DNA of 64,000 nucleotides from an uncultured Oscillospiraceae bacterium (GTDB taxonomy: Bacteria; Bacillota; Clostridia; Oscillospirales; Acutalibacteraceae), in contig CABQLY010000004.1 of assembly GCA_902465155.1 (NCBI GenBank), forward strand, positions 1 through 64,000. The letters run 5' to 3'. The position numbers and the translations under genes are program-made. This document shows positions 35,121-42,750 of this stretch, piece by piece. The notes beneath the pieces are model-generated. The model had not been told where the DNA came from. It saw only the letters and a program-made list of their open reading frames with translations, and made no database searches. How positions within the stretch are numbered: the first letter of the stretch is position 1; each line of letters begins with the position of its first letter.

Positions 35121-36299
35121 TTAATTTCCAGTATCTTTAATAATTTTTTCTGTGATTGCTATATTTTCGTCGCACTTAACAACCGCGCTCAGGCAAAAAG
35201 CCCCATTTTCAACATAAAAACGAATATTTTGACTTAAAATGCGCCCCTCGGGCACATCCCGGTTTAGCTGCTGCGCCAATTGCGCTTTTAGGCGCGCTTC
35301 GGCCTGCTGCTGCGTTAGGGTGTTTTTTTGCTGCGCCAGCGAAAAAAATTGCCGTTTTACCAGCCGCACCGGCAGGTAGCTTTGGCCGGCCGAAATTTTG
35401 GGGGCCGCGCCCTCGCTTTCAAAATTCCCCGCTACGCTGCCGCAAAAAAGCGGAATGTTAAACCCAAAAAATTGCAGCACCGTTCGGCTTTGGCTGCTGC
35501 CGCTGCGCTGTACGGCGGTAACGGTTTTGGGCTGCGTTAGCTTGTATTCCCGCACCGTGTTGGCAAAAATTTTGCCGCGCGCCTGTAAAAAGCGGGTGCT
35601 TTGGTCGCTGTATTCTACCATTCCGGCAGCCAGCAGGTCGCCTTTTGCAACCGTATCGCCAACCTTAACGGCCGCCGTACCGGCCAAAAGCTCTATGCGG
35701 GTAATCACACCGTCGCAGCCGGCCTTTAAATTAGCCGGTTCCTCTTTCGCCTGCGGCAGGTTTAAAGTGGCCTCCTCAACATTCAGGGTTAGCTTGCAGC
35801 CCTCTAAGTTTAACGAGGCCCACGCAAGCCCCCGCTCGGCCATAAGCAGCTCGTTGCGCTTTTCCTTTACCGAAAGGCCTTTGAGCGGCGCCCCCTCGTA
35901 AATGCCAATCTGCCGCAAATCCTGCACCAGCTGCTGCGGCGAAACGGTTTGGTTGCCGGTAATGCAAATGTTCCAAATATAGCCCGAAAGCACATACAAA
36001 ATGCCGCAAAACAGCAAAAAACCCGCCGCAAAACCGTAGCGGTTTTTGTGGGCCGCCGCAAAAAACGGCAGCCCTACCTTTCGGGTTAAGTGAATTTTTC
36101 CGCAAACCGTGCGGTGCAAAATACGCAGGGCTTTAAAATCCTCTATACGCATTTTAAAATAAAGCCGCTCCCCGCGCAGCGCCACCCCCCAAAGAATAAT
36201 GCCGTGCGCGGCGCACAAATTTAACAGCTTTTCGGGCGTTTTGGTTGTTACCCGAACATACACATACCCCTGCAGCAGACGGTAAAAAAACAAAAACAA
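35121..36299 (-). CDS. yqfD: Sporulation protein YqfD
   Basis: A 392-aa YqfD-family protein needed in Bacillus for efficient forespore development. One transmembrane segment (about residues 88-110) divides a basic N-terminal cytoplasmic part, with VRVTTKTPEKLLNLCAAHGI, from a long extracytoplasmic domain with CKLTLNVEEA and PANLKAGCDGVITRIELLAGTAAVKVGDTVAKGDLL. The start is TTG 36299 after a GGGGG run. It follows yqfC directly, the conserved pair being in the sigma-E regulon of Bacillus; that regulation was not verified here. Confidence 0.9.
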   Translation of the reverse strand: MFLFFYRLLQGYVYVRVTTKTPEKLLNLCAAHGIILWGVALRGERLYFKMRIEDFKALRILHRTVCGKIHLTRKVGLPFFAAAHKNRYGFAAGFLLFCGILYVLSGYIWNICITGNQTVSPQQLVQDLRQIGIYEGAPLKGLSVKEKRNELLMAERGLAWASLNLEGCKLTLNVEEATLNLPQAKEEPANLKAGCDGVITRIELLAGTAAVKVGDTVAKGDLLAAGMVEYSDQSTRFLQARGKIFANTVREYKLTQPKTVTAVQRSGSSQSRTVLQFFGFNIPLFCGSVAGNFESEGAAPKISAGQSYLPVRLVKRQFFSLAQQKNTLTQQQAEARLKAQLAQQLNRDVPEGRILSQNIRFYVENGAFCLSAVVKCDENIAITEKIIKDTGN

Positions 36300-36314
36300 G
36301 TACCCCCGCCCCCT

Positions 36315-36599
36315 TCAGCAGTATTCAATATTTAAAATATTGCCCTTAATGTTTAACATACCGCCGTTATAATCGTAAACCTCTAACCCGCTGCCGGTAA
36401 TGCAAACGCAGCGGTCCCCAATGTTCAGCCGCACTAAGCAGGGGCTGTATTCAATAATTCCGCAGCAGCCGTCTACCGTAAGGGTACGGTTGCCAACCAG
36501 CTGCAAATGGGCGCCGCCCGAAAAAATTTCGGCTGGAAAATCTACCGCCTTTTGCAGCTTTTTTAACCCGCTGTGCGCTTTGCTGTTTTTTTTAGGCAT
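36315..36599 (-). CDS. yqfC: Sporulation protein YqfC (YabP family)
   Basis: A 94-aa beta-rich protein of the YabP/YqfC family. The family pattern VGNRTLTVDGCCGIIEYSPCLVRLNI, then a GSGLEVYDYNGGMLNIKGNI ending, is complete. ATG 36599 has GGGGA ten bases upstream. With yqfD, it indicates a spore-forming lineage. Its upstream region carries the direct repeats at 36628-36657. Confidence 0.9.
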   Translation of the reverse strand: MPKKNSKAHSGLKKLQKAVDFPAEIFSGGAHLQLVGNRTLTVDGCCGIIEYSPCLVRLNIGDRCVCITGSGLEVYDYNGGMLNIKGNILNIEYC

Positions 36600-36627
36600 T
36601 TTGCAAGGTCCCCTTTGTTAATATTTT

Positions 36628-36657
36628 GTGTTACAAAATAATATATATGTGTTACAA
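36628..36657. repeat. Direct repeat TGTGTTACAA upstream of yqfC
   Basis: The 10-mer occurs at 36628-36637 and again at 36648-36657, with starts 20 bp apart, separated by an ATATAT run. Seen from yqfC this is TTGTAACACA twice, about 30-60 bp before the ATG, so it could be an operator or part of a sporulation promoter; I could not fit a sigma-E consensus. Confidence 0.5.
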
Positions 36658-36839
36658 CGCAAAATTTGAACTTTTCAAAGCTTTTCGTTTACATTTATTC
36701 CCCCGCGCGGCAGGTACCCGCAGGCTTTTAGGCAAAACTGCCGGCAATTTTTTAGCGGGCTTTTGCGTTTTTTTGCTGTTTTTTGCGGGTGTGCCGGTAG
36801 GCTTGCCGCAAATTGGTACAGCAGCCTGCGCAGCGGGTT

Positions 36840-36965
36840 GTTTGGCGCCTTGTGCGGCAGCTTAGGCGGGCCATACGGCGGCTTAGGCAGGCTATACGGC
36901 GGCTTAGGCTGGCTATACGGCGGCTTAGGCGGATTATACGGCAGCTTAGGCAGTGGGTTCGGTGG
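36840..36965. repeat. 21-bp tandem repeat array in the yqfC-ylbJ divergent region
   Basis: About six units of 21 bp; the four best start at 36861, 36882, 36903 and 36924, of the form CTTAGGC(G/A/T)GGCTATACGGCGG. The outer units are degenerate. The rest of the 476-bp region 36600-37075 holds no gene I can support. Because the unit is a multiple of three, several frames stay open through it and give artificial heptad repeats. Confidence 0.85.
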
Positions 36966-37075
36966 CAGATTAGCACAATGATTTTTACGGCAGCTTGTGC
37001 AGCAAGCGGTGCGGCGGCTGTTGCGCGCTGTCGGCGGGTCAACAGTTTGTTTTTGTGTTTAAGGCGGTGTTTTTC

Positions 37076-38179
37076 TTGAAATTAAAATTAAGCTCCCGGC
37101 AGCGTACCGCGCTGCATTGTTTGGCCGGGGCGCTGGCTTTTGCTTTGTTTGCCGTGCTGCTGCTTTGTTTTCCAACTCTGGCGGGTCAAGGGGTAAAAAG
37201 CGGGCTTACGGTTTGTGCGGCGGTGGTAATTCCGGCCCTTTTCCCCTTTACGGCGGCGGCTGTTTTTTTGCAAAAAAGCGGCGTGCTTTATTGGCTTGGC
37301 CGGCGGCGCTGCAAGCCCTTAAAGCTGCTTTTGGGGCTAAGCGCGCAAGAGGGCGGAATTTTGCTGCTCTCGCTTTTAGGGGGGTACCCTATTGGGGCGC
37401 GCCTGCTGGGGCAAGCCTACCAAAGCGGGCAATTAACAAAGCGGCAGGCCTTGCGGCTGCTGGCCTTTTGCGTTAACGCCGGGCCAACCTTTTACCTGGC
37501 GGTTTTGGGCAAGGGGCTGTTTGGCAACCTTAAAACCGGCCTTTGCCTGCTTAGCTGCAATGCGCTTAGCGTTTTTTGCTTATCGGCGCTCAGCCGCTTA
37601 ATTGCCCCTAAAAATTTGACCCCGGCGCCAAAGCTGCCCCCACTGCCGCCGCTAACCGACAGCTTTGTAGAAAGCGTTACCGACGCTGCTTTAACCATGC
37701 TAAGCTTAAGCGCCTGGGTGGTGCTTTTTTCGTGCTTTGGCAGCATTTTAAAGGGGCTGCTGCCCGACGGCTTTTACCAAAGCGCCGCTTTAGCCGCGTT
37801 AGAGGTTACCGGCGGCTGCCTAACTTTAGGGTCGCGTGGCTGCTCCCCCGCCGTGCTTGCTTTTTTCACGGCCTTTGGCGGGCTTTCGGTGCTGTTTCAG
37901 GTAAAATATTCGGCCGGCACTTTGCACCCGCCGCTTTGGTATTTAATTTTTTCCTCCCTTTTGCGGGGCGCGCTCAGCGCGGCGCTTACCAGGGCGGCGC
38001 TGGCCCTTTTTCCTACGGTGGCTCCCTGCCTGGCCCCGCAAGGCGGGCTAAACCCCGTTTTACAGGTAGATTACCGCTGCTTGTTTTTAATTTTGTTTTT
38101 AGCGGTTTTTTTGCTGTTTACCCTTAAACCGGCCGAAAAATTGCCCAAATTCGTAAAAAAGGACCAAAGAAACACTTGA
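37076..38179 (+). CDS. ylbJ: Sporulation integral membrane protein YlbJ-like
   Basis: A polytopic membrane protein (367 aa) of the YlbJ/nucleoside-recognition type, with about eight hydrophobic segments. Family landmarks are VVIPALFPFTAAAVFLQKSG, LLSLLGGYPIGARLLGQAY (the Gate-type GGYP motif), and CVNAGPTFYLAVLG. In Bacillus YlbJ is under sigma-E control and is needed for spore heat resistance; transport of a small molecule is suspected, not shown. TTG 37076 with GGCGGTG upstream is preferred, since a reading from 36995 adds a Cys-rich lead without a Shine-Dalgarno. The next promoter overlaps its stop codon. Confidence 0.85.
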   Translation: MKLKLSSRQRTALHCLAGALAFALFAVLLLCFPTLAGQGVKSGLTVCAAVVIPALFPFTAAAVFLQKSGVLYWLGRRRCKPLKLLLGLSAQEGGILLLSLLGGYPIGARLLGQAYQSGQLTKRQALRLLAFCVNAGPTFYLAVLGKGLFGNLKTGLCLLSCNALSVFCLSALSRLIAPKNLTPAPKLPPLPPLTDSFVESVTDAALTMLSLSAWVVLFSCFGSILKGLLPDGFYQSAALAALEVTGGCLTLGSRGCSPAVLAFFTAFGGLSVLFQVKYSAGTLHPPLWYLIFSSLLRGALSAALTRAALALFPTVAPCLAPQGGLNPVLQVDYRCLFLILFLAVFLLFTLKPAEKLPKFVKKDQRNT

Positions 38180-38204
38180 AAATGGAACAAAAAAAGTGTA
38201 TAAT
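38176..38204 (+). promoter_or_regulatory. Promoter of the aminotransferase gene
   Basis: TTGAAA at 38176-38181 (overlapping the ylbJ stop) and TATAAT at 38199-38204, spacer 17 bp. Confidence 0.85.
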
Positions 38205-38219
38205 TAGATTTCACAGGGC

Positions 38220-38260
38220 GCTCGGCAGCGGTGTTTTGGTTGCTGTCGAGCCAATTTTTT
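38220..38260 (+). promoter_or_regulatory. Terminator-like hairpin in the aminotransferase leader
   Basis: CTCGGCAGC (38221-38229) pairs with GCTGTCGAG (38242-38250) with one G-U pair, followed by CCAATTTTTT (38251-38260). It begins only about 10 nt after the expected transcript start and ends at the Shine-Dalgarno GGAGG, so it may attenuate transcription or shield the message. Confidence 0.5.
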
Positions 38261-38273
38261 CGGAGGAAATTGC

Positions 38274-39542
38274 ATGGATTACAACACCTTGACCGGCGAA
38301 CAGCTAAAAGCCGAGTTTAACGCGGTTAAAGCGCAGTACCAGGAGTTTTGCGGCCGCGGCCTTTCGCTGGATATGTCGCGCGGGAAGCCCAGCACCGAGC
38401 AGCTGGATTTAAGCGACCACATTTACGGCCTAATAGGGCCGAAGGATTCTTTTCACGGGGAGCTGAATATGGATAGCCGAAATTACGGCTGTTTAGACGG
38501 CTTGCCGGAGCTAAAACGCCTTTTTGGGCAAATTTTGGGGGTAGACGCCGCACAGGTTATTGTGGGCGGAAATTCCTCTTTAAATATGATGTTTGACACC
38601 GTTGCGCAAGCGGTTTCTACCGGCTTTGGCGGCGAGCCTTGGGCCCGGCAGGCGGCCGTTAAATTTATTTGTCCCAGCCCGGGGTACGACCGCCACTTTG
38701 CCATTTGCGAGCATTTTGGCATTGAGATGATTGCGGTTGAAAACACCAAGGACGGGCCGGATATGGACCGCATTGAAGCCTTGGTACAGGACCCGGCCGT
38801 AAAGGGGCTTTGGTGCGTACCAAAATATTCTAACCCCGACGGCATTGTTTACAGCGACGACACTGTGCGCCGCATTGCAAGGCTAAAGCCGGCCGCGGCC
38901 GATTTTCGCGTTTACTGGGACAATGCCTACGCCATTCATGATTTATACGAGGAGCAGCCCCTTTTAAACATTTACGAGGAGTGTGTAAAAGCCGGCAACC
39001 CCAATTTAGTGCTGCAATTTTGCTCCACCTCTAAAATCACCTTTTCGGGCGCGGGTGTTGCCGCCCAGGCCGCCGGCCCGCAGGATATTGCCCGCCTAAA
39101 ATCGCGTATGACCGTACAAACCATTGGGCCAGACAAAATTAATCAGCTGCGGCACGCTCGCCTGTTTCCCAACACACAGGCACTGCAAAAGCACATGGCG
39201 CAGCACGCCGCCATTTTGCGCCCCAAATTTAACGCGGTTTTGCAGTGCTTTGAACGTGAGCTTGGCCCGTTGAACCTGGCCGAGTGGACGCACCCGCGCG
39301 GCGGATATTTTATTAGCCTGAATGTGCCGGATGGGTTTGCCGCCCGCACCTATGAGCTTTGCAAAAAAGCGGGGCTTACCTTAACGGCGGCCGGCGCCAC
39401 CTACCCCTACGGGCACGACCCTAAAAACCGCAACCTGCGTATTGCCCCCTCGTACCCCTCGGTAGAGGAATTAACCGAAGCAGCCACCCTGCTGTGCGTT
39501 TGCGTGAAATACGCGGTGCTGGAAAGCAAGGCTGCCGAATAA
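38274..39542 (+). CDS. Aspartate-type PLP aminotransferase (MocR-like, class I subgroup Ic)
   Basis: A 422-aa fold-type I aminotransferase. The opening SLDMSRGKPSTEQLDLSD and NYGCLDGLPELKRLFG are typical of the Aminotran_MocR family, a group that includes bacterial aspartate aminotransferases. The PLP-binding lysine is in FCSTSKITFSGAG (about residue 251), and NSSLNMMFDT and VPKYSNPDGIVYS supply the cofactor and substrate pocket. Most likely it interconverts aspartate and oxaloacetate with 2-oxoglutarate; exact specificity is inferred. GGAGG lies before the ATG. It is a single-gene unit with its own promoter and a leader hairpin. Confidence 0.9.
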   Translation: MDYNTLTGEQLKAEFNAVKAQYQEFCGRGLSLDMSRGKPSTEQLDLSDHIYGLIGPKDSFHGELNMDSRNYGCLDGLPELKRLFGQILGVDAAQVIVGGNSSLNMMFDTVAQAVSTGFGGEPWARQAAVKFICPSPGYDRHFAICEHFGIEMIAVENTKDGPDMDRIEALVQDPAVKGLWCVPKYSNPDGIVYSDDTVRRIARLKPAAADFRVYWDNAYAIHDLYEEQPLLNIYEECVKAGNPNLVLQFCSTSKITFSGAGVAAQAAGPQDIARLKSRMTVQTIGPDKINQLRHARLFPNTQALQKHMAQHAAILRPKFNAVLQCFERELGPLNLAEWTHPRGGYFISLNVPDGFAARTYELCKKAGLTLTAAGATYPYGHDPKNRNLRIAPSYPSVEELTEAATLLCVCVKYAVLESKAAE

Positions 39543-39567
39543 ACCGTACTATTTTGCCGGATTGTGA

Positions 39568-39596
39568 TTGACATTTACAACCTGTGCATATATAAT
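39568..39596 (+). promoter_or_regulatory. Promoter of secDF
   Basis: TTGACA at 39568-39573 and TATAAT at 39591-39596, spacer 17 bp, all twelve positions consensus. Confidence 0.9.
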
Positions 39597-39629
39597 GGTA
39601 TATGAAATTTTAAAATGGAGGATTTGCCA

Positions 39630-41027
39630 ATGAAACGAAGAAGTAAAAGAACAGGCAAACCGGCATTCTTTATTGCCGTTATCCTGATCGTTGCTCTTGC
39701 GTATGTTTCATTTTTCGGCGTACATAATTATTATGGCGACACCGAGAAGGTTTACATCAAGGGTGCTTCCGACATCCGTTGGGGTATTGACATCAGCGGC
39801 GGTGTAGAAGCAATTTTTAAGCCGGACATACAAAGCGGCACGGTCACCAACAGCAATATGGACGCTGCCAAACAAATCATTGAAACCCGTTTAGTCAATC
39901 AGGGAATCACTGAAAGCGAAGTATGTATTGACTACGACAACAAGCAGGTAATTGTACGGTTCCCGTGGCAATCGAGCGAGGAGGATTTTAACCCCACCAC
40001 CGCCGTGGCCGAGCTGGGTGAAACCGCCGAGCTTTCGTTTTGCGAGGGCAGCACCAACGACACGGTTATTTTAACCGGTAAGGATGTTGAAAGCGCCAAA
40101 GCGGCATACGCGCCGGCCAGCACCAACAGCGCCGCCGGGTACTATGTTCAGTTAACCTTAAAAGATTCCGGCAAAGCAAAATTTGCCGAGGCCACTACCC
40201 GGTTAAAGGATAAAACCATTTCTATTTGGATGGATAAGACCCAAATTTCCGCCCCCACGGTTAACGAGGCGATTACCGACGGCGTTGCCTCTATCAGCGG
40301 TAACTTCGATGCCGACTCCGCCCAGGAGCTGGCCGACAAAATTAACGCCGGTTCGCTACCGTTTACCCTTTCGGTAGACAACACAAAATTGCAGGTTATT
40401 AGCCCCACCTTGGGTGCCGATGCTTTAAGGGTTATGACCATTGCGGGCATTATTGCCTTTATTGTAATTTGCATTTTAATGATCATCTTTTTCCGCTTAC
40501 CGGGCGTTATTACCTCCATAGCCCTGCTGGGCCAGGTTGCCGGCATTTTGGCCTGCAGTTCCGGTTTCTTCCCGGGCATTAACGGCGTAACCCTTACCAT
40601 ACCCGGTGTTGCCGGTATTATTCTTTCCATTGGTATGGGCGTTGATTGTAACGTTATTTCCAATGAGCGTATTAAAGAGGAATTTGCAAACGGCAAGACC
40701 ATTGACGGCGCCATTGACACCGGCTTTAAAGAAAGCTTTAGCGCCGTGTTTGACGGCAATGTAACGGTATTTATTGTTTCGGCCGTTATGATGGGGGCCT
40801 TTGGCACCAGCGACACCTTAATGGGCGCCATTTTCTCCCCGCTTATGAACCTGTTTGGTTCCACTGTTACCGGCTCGGTTTACTCCTTTGGTTACACCCT
40901 ACTCATTGGCGTTATTTTCAACATGGTAATGGGCGTTTACTTCTCTCGCATGATGTTAAAGGGCATCTCTCGCTTTAAGTTCCTGCGCAAGCCCTGGCTG
41001 TACGGAGGTGCAAAAAGTGAAAAATAA
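39630..41027 (+). CDS. secD: Protein translocase subunit SecD
   Basis: Membrane subunit (465 aa) that uses the proton gradient to help pull exported proteins through SecYEG. A first transmembrane helix (about residues 14-33) is followed by the DIRWGIDISGGVEAIFKP motif, the periplasmic P1 domain, and five C-terminal helices with the RND-type GMGVDCNVISNERIKEE. ATG 39630 follows GGAGG; an ATG 15 bases upstream overlaps that site. The end overlaps secF. Confidence 0.95.
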   Translation: MKRRSKRTGKPAFFIAVILIVALAYVSFFGVHNYYGDTEKVYIKGASDIRWGIDISGGVEAIFKPDIQSGTVTNSNMDAAKQIIETRLVNQGITESEVCIDYDNKQVIVRFPWQSSEEDFNPTTAVAELGETAELSFCEGSTNDTVILTGKDVESAKAAYAPASTNSAAGYYVQLTLKDSGKAKFAEATTRLKDKTISIWMDKTQISAPTVNEAITDGVASISGNFDADSAQELADKINAGSLPFTLSVDNTKLQVISPTLGADALRVMTIAGIIAFIVICILMIIFFRLPGVITSIALLGQVAGILACSSGFFPGINGVTLTIPGVAGIILSIGMGVDCNVISNERIKEEFANGKTIDGAIDTGFKESFSAVFDGNVTVFIVSAVMMGAFGTSDTLMGAIFSPLMNLFGSTVTGSVYSFGYTLLIGVIFNMVMGVYFSRMMLKGISRFKFLRKPWLYGGAKSEK

Positions 41028-41985
41028 TTTTGATTTTATTAAAAACCGCAAATTCTTTTTAGGCGGCTACGCCGTATTTATTGCCATTGCTATTGTTTTT
41101 CTTTGCATTTTCGGCGTAGATATGAGCATTGATTTTAAAGGCGGCACGCGTTTTTCTTACAGCTACACCGGTAACGATATTAACCTTTCAGAGGCCAAAA
41201 CGGTTGTAGAGGGCGCTGTAAAGGATATTAAAGCCACCGTTACCCAAAACGCGGGCTACGGAACCGACAGCAAAACCTTAGTGGTTACTCTGCTTTCAGG
41301 CAATTCCCTTTCTACCGAGCAGCAAGCCGCCATTACCAAAGCCTTAACCGAAAAGTATAAGGACTGCAACATTGAGCTCAGCAACTCTAACTCGGTTAGC
41401 CCCACCGTTGCCGGCACCTTCTTTTTAAAATGCTTGGTAGCGGTTATTATTGCCAGCGCGCTGGTGGTGCTTTATGTTGGCATTCGTTTTCGCAAAATCG
41501 GCGGTGTTTCCGCCAGCTTTTACGCGCTGCTTGCCTTAGTGCTGGATTGTATTACCGCCTTTGCCGCCTGCGTTATTTTCCGGCTGGAGTTAGACTCCAA
41601 CTTTATGTCGGTTATTTTAATGCTGCTGGGCTACTCGCTGAACGATACCATTGTTATTTACGACCGTATTCGCGAAAATAACAAGCTGTACCCGGCTATG
41701 GACCTTTACGAATGCATTAACAAAAGCGTAAACCAAACCGTTGGCCGTAACATTAAAACAACCCTTTCTACCCTTTTGGCCATTGTTGCAATTGTAATTG
41801 TGTCTGAGTTCTTTGGGCTTTCCTCGCTGCGCAGCTTTGCCATTCCAATGGCAATCGGTATTATTTCCGGCGCAATTTCCTCCATTTGCCTTTCCAGCCC
41901 GTACTGGTACTCTTACCGCAAATACGCTTTAGCCAAAAAAGCCTCCAAAAACACAGCCCTTGGCAAAAAGGCCAAAGCAAAATAA
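41017..41985 (+). CDS. secF: Protein translocase subunit SecF
   Basis: Partner of SecD (322 aa), with six transmembrane helices. Diagnostic segments: SIDFKGGTRFSYS after the first helix, VSPTVAGTF, and LLGYSLNDTIVIYDRIREN. GTG 41017 has GGAGG eight bases upstream and overlaps the last 11 bp of secD; the in-frame GTG at 41008 is too close to the site. A Lys-rich tail (about the last 20 residues) ends the protein. A strong terminator follows. Confidence 0.95.
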   Translation: MKNNFDFIKNRKFFLGGYAVFIAIAIVFLCIFGVDMSIDFKGGTRFSYSYTGNDINLSEAKTVVEGAVKDIKATVTQNAGYGTDSKTLVVTLLSGNSLSTEQQAAITKALTEKYKDCNIELSNSNSVSPTVAGTFFLKCLVAVIIASALVVLYVGIRFRKIGGVSASFYALLALVLDCITAFAACVIFRLELDSNFMSVILMLLGYSLNDTIVIYDRIRENNKLYPAMDLYECINKSVNQTVGRNIKTTLSTLLAIVAIVIVSEFFGLSSLRSFAIPMAIGIISGAISSICLSSPYWYSYRKYALAKKASKNTALGKKAKAK

Positions 41986-41998
41986 GCTTTTGGTTATA

Positions 41999-42038
41999 AA
42001 CAGCCGCCCGTAGTTTTGCGGGCGGCTGTTTGCTTTTT
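41999..42038 (+). terminator. Terminator of secDF
   Basis: AACAGCCGCCCG pairs with CGGGCGGCTGTT around TAGTTTTG, followed by TGCTTTTT. Confidence 0.92.
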
Positions 42039-42136
42039 ATAACGCTTTGTTTGCTGCAAGCGCGGCAGTTTGTAAAGAAGCATTGGCAACAACGGCAATT
42101 TTAAAGGAGCATTTATAATCCGTTCTGTTCTTTTAA

Positions 42137-42361
42137 TTGTGGGGTCCAACTTGGCGGGACGCTGCCGTTTATGGTTGGGTTAATAAAGCAACACAGCAGC
42201 TTCGTACAAGCCCCGATTACCTACATTTTAACGCCGACTCGCTGCTTAGCTTTGGGATTCGTTATTTTAACGAAAATGAAAAGCAAAAAAAACAAAGCAA
42301 GCTGTTTTTTGAAAAGCCGAAGCGGGATTTTGCCGTTCGAACCGCTATGGAACAGCTGTGA
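42137..42361 (+). other. Possible small ORF or gene remnant in the secF-livK gap
   Basis: A 74-codon frame beginning at TTG 42137 right after a stop. From about 42216 its codons (AAC, GCC, GAC, CTG, AGC) match the usage of real genes here, and the translation is charged and protein-like, but I recognise no family. No Shine-Dalgarno sits at a suitable distance, although AAAGGAG occurs at about 42102-42108. An overlapping frame from 42171 is also open. It may be the 3' remnant of a lost gene. Confidence 0.22.
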
Positions 42362-42379
42362 AATTAGAATTATTTTACA

Positions 42380-42474
42380 AGATATTAGTTTTTCTAATAT
42401 CTAAACAACTTAAAAAAAGTAATTCAACAGTTATTTTTTTCGCTTTTTAAAAAATGTTGCTTAATAATATTAAG
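42380..42474. promoter_or_regulatory. Two AT-rich inverted repeats upstream of the livK promoter
   Basis: AGATATTAG (42380-42388) and CTAATATCT (42394-42402) form a 9-bp perfect inverted repeat with loop TTTTT. CTTAATA-A-TATTAAG (42460-42474) is a perfect 7-1-7 palindrome. They lie 140-230 bp before the livK -35 box, in an otherwise gene-free AT-rich stretch (42362-42610), and could be operators or a weak terminator. Confidence 0.4.
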
Positions 42475-42610
42475 TGTTTAGCAACTATGTCATAATTTTA
42501 TTAATTGTAAATCGGTGTTTTCGCTGTATTTTTCCTCGGCGATCGTTAATTATAATAAGCTTTTGTAATATATTACTAAAATTGTCGAGAAGCGTCCCTT
42601 GTTTTTTTAT

Positions 42611-42638
42611 TTGACAAATCCCCCGTATCATGTATAAT
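42611..42638 (+). promoter_or_regulatory. Promoter of the branched-chain amino acid transporter operon
   Basis: TTGACA at 42611-42616 and TATAAT at 42633-42638, spacer 16 bp. Confidence 0.88.
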
Positions 42639-42646
42639 ATTAGTAA

Positions 42647-42686
42647 AGTTTTTCAGCGCCCATTAAGCTTTGGGCGCTGAAAAACT
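42647..42686 (+). promoter_or_regulatory. Perfect 16-bp stem at the 5' end of the liv mRNA
   Basis: AGTTTTTCAGCGCCCA (42647-42662) pairs perfectly with TGGGCGCTGAAAAACT (42671-42686), loop TTAAGCTT. Transcription should begin at about 42645, so the stem forms the very 5' end of the message. A stabilising 5' stem-loop or a protein-binding site is likely; AATAATTTG rather than a U tract follows, so termination is less likely. Confidence 0.6.
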
Positions 42687-42750
42687 AATAATTTGCTACA
42701 AAGCAATTTTTACATCTTTGCAGCAAGAGTTGATTACGGAGGTAATAAAC

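Noticed and set aside
36626..36865. 79-codon plus-strand frame with a hydrophobic stretch upstream of ylbJ
   Set aside because: No Shine-Dalgarno, unusual composition and overlap with the repeat array.
36840..36965. CRISPR array
   Set aside because: Units are directly adjacent 21-mers without unique spacers; the same holds for the arrays at 29092, 53773 and 57341, and no cas gene is present.
36752..37079. Arg-rich or Gly/Tyr-rich heptad proteins read through the 21-bp array
   Set aside because: Open frames arise automatically from a unit divisible by three; no ribosome binding site or homology supports any of them.
42171..42404. Alternative 77-codon frame in the secF-livK gap
   Set aside because: Its codon use is unlike neighbouring genes, and it overlaps the more gene-like frame starting at 42137.
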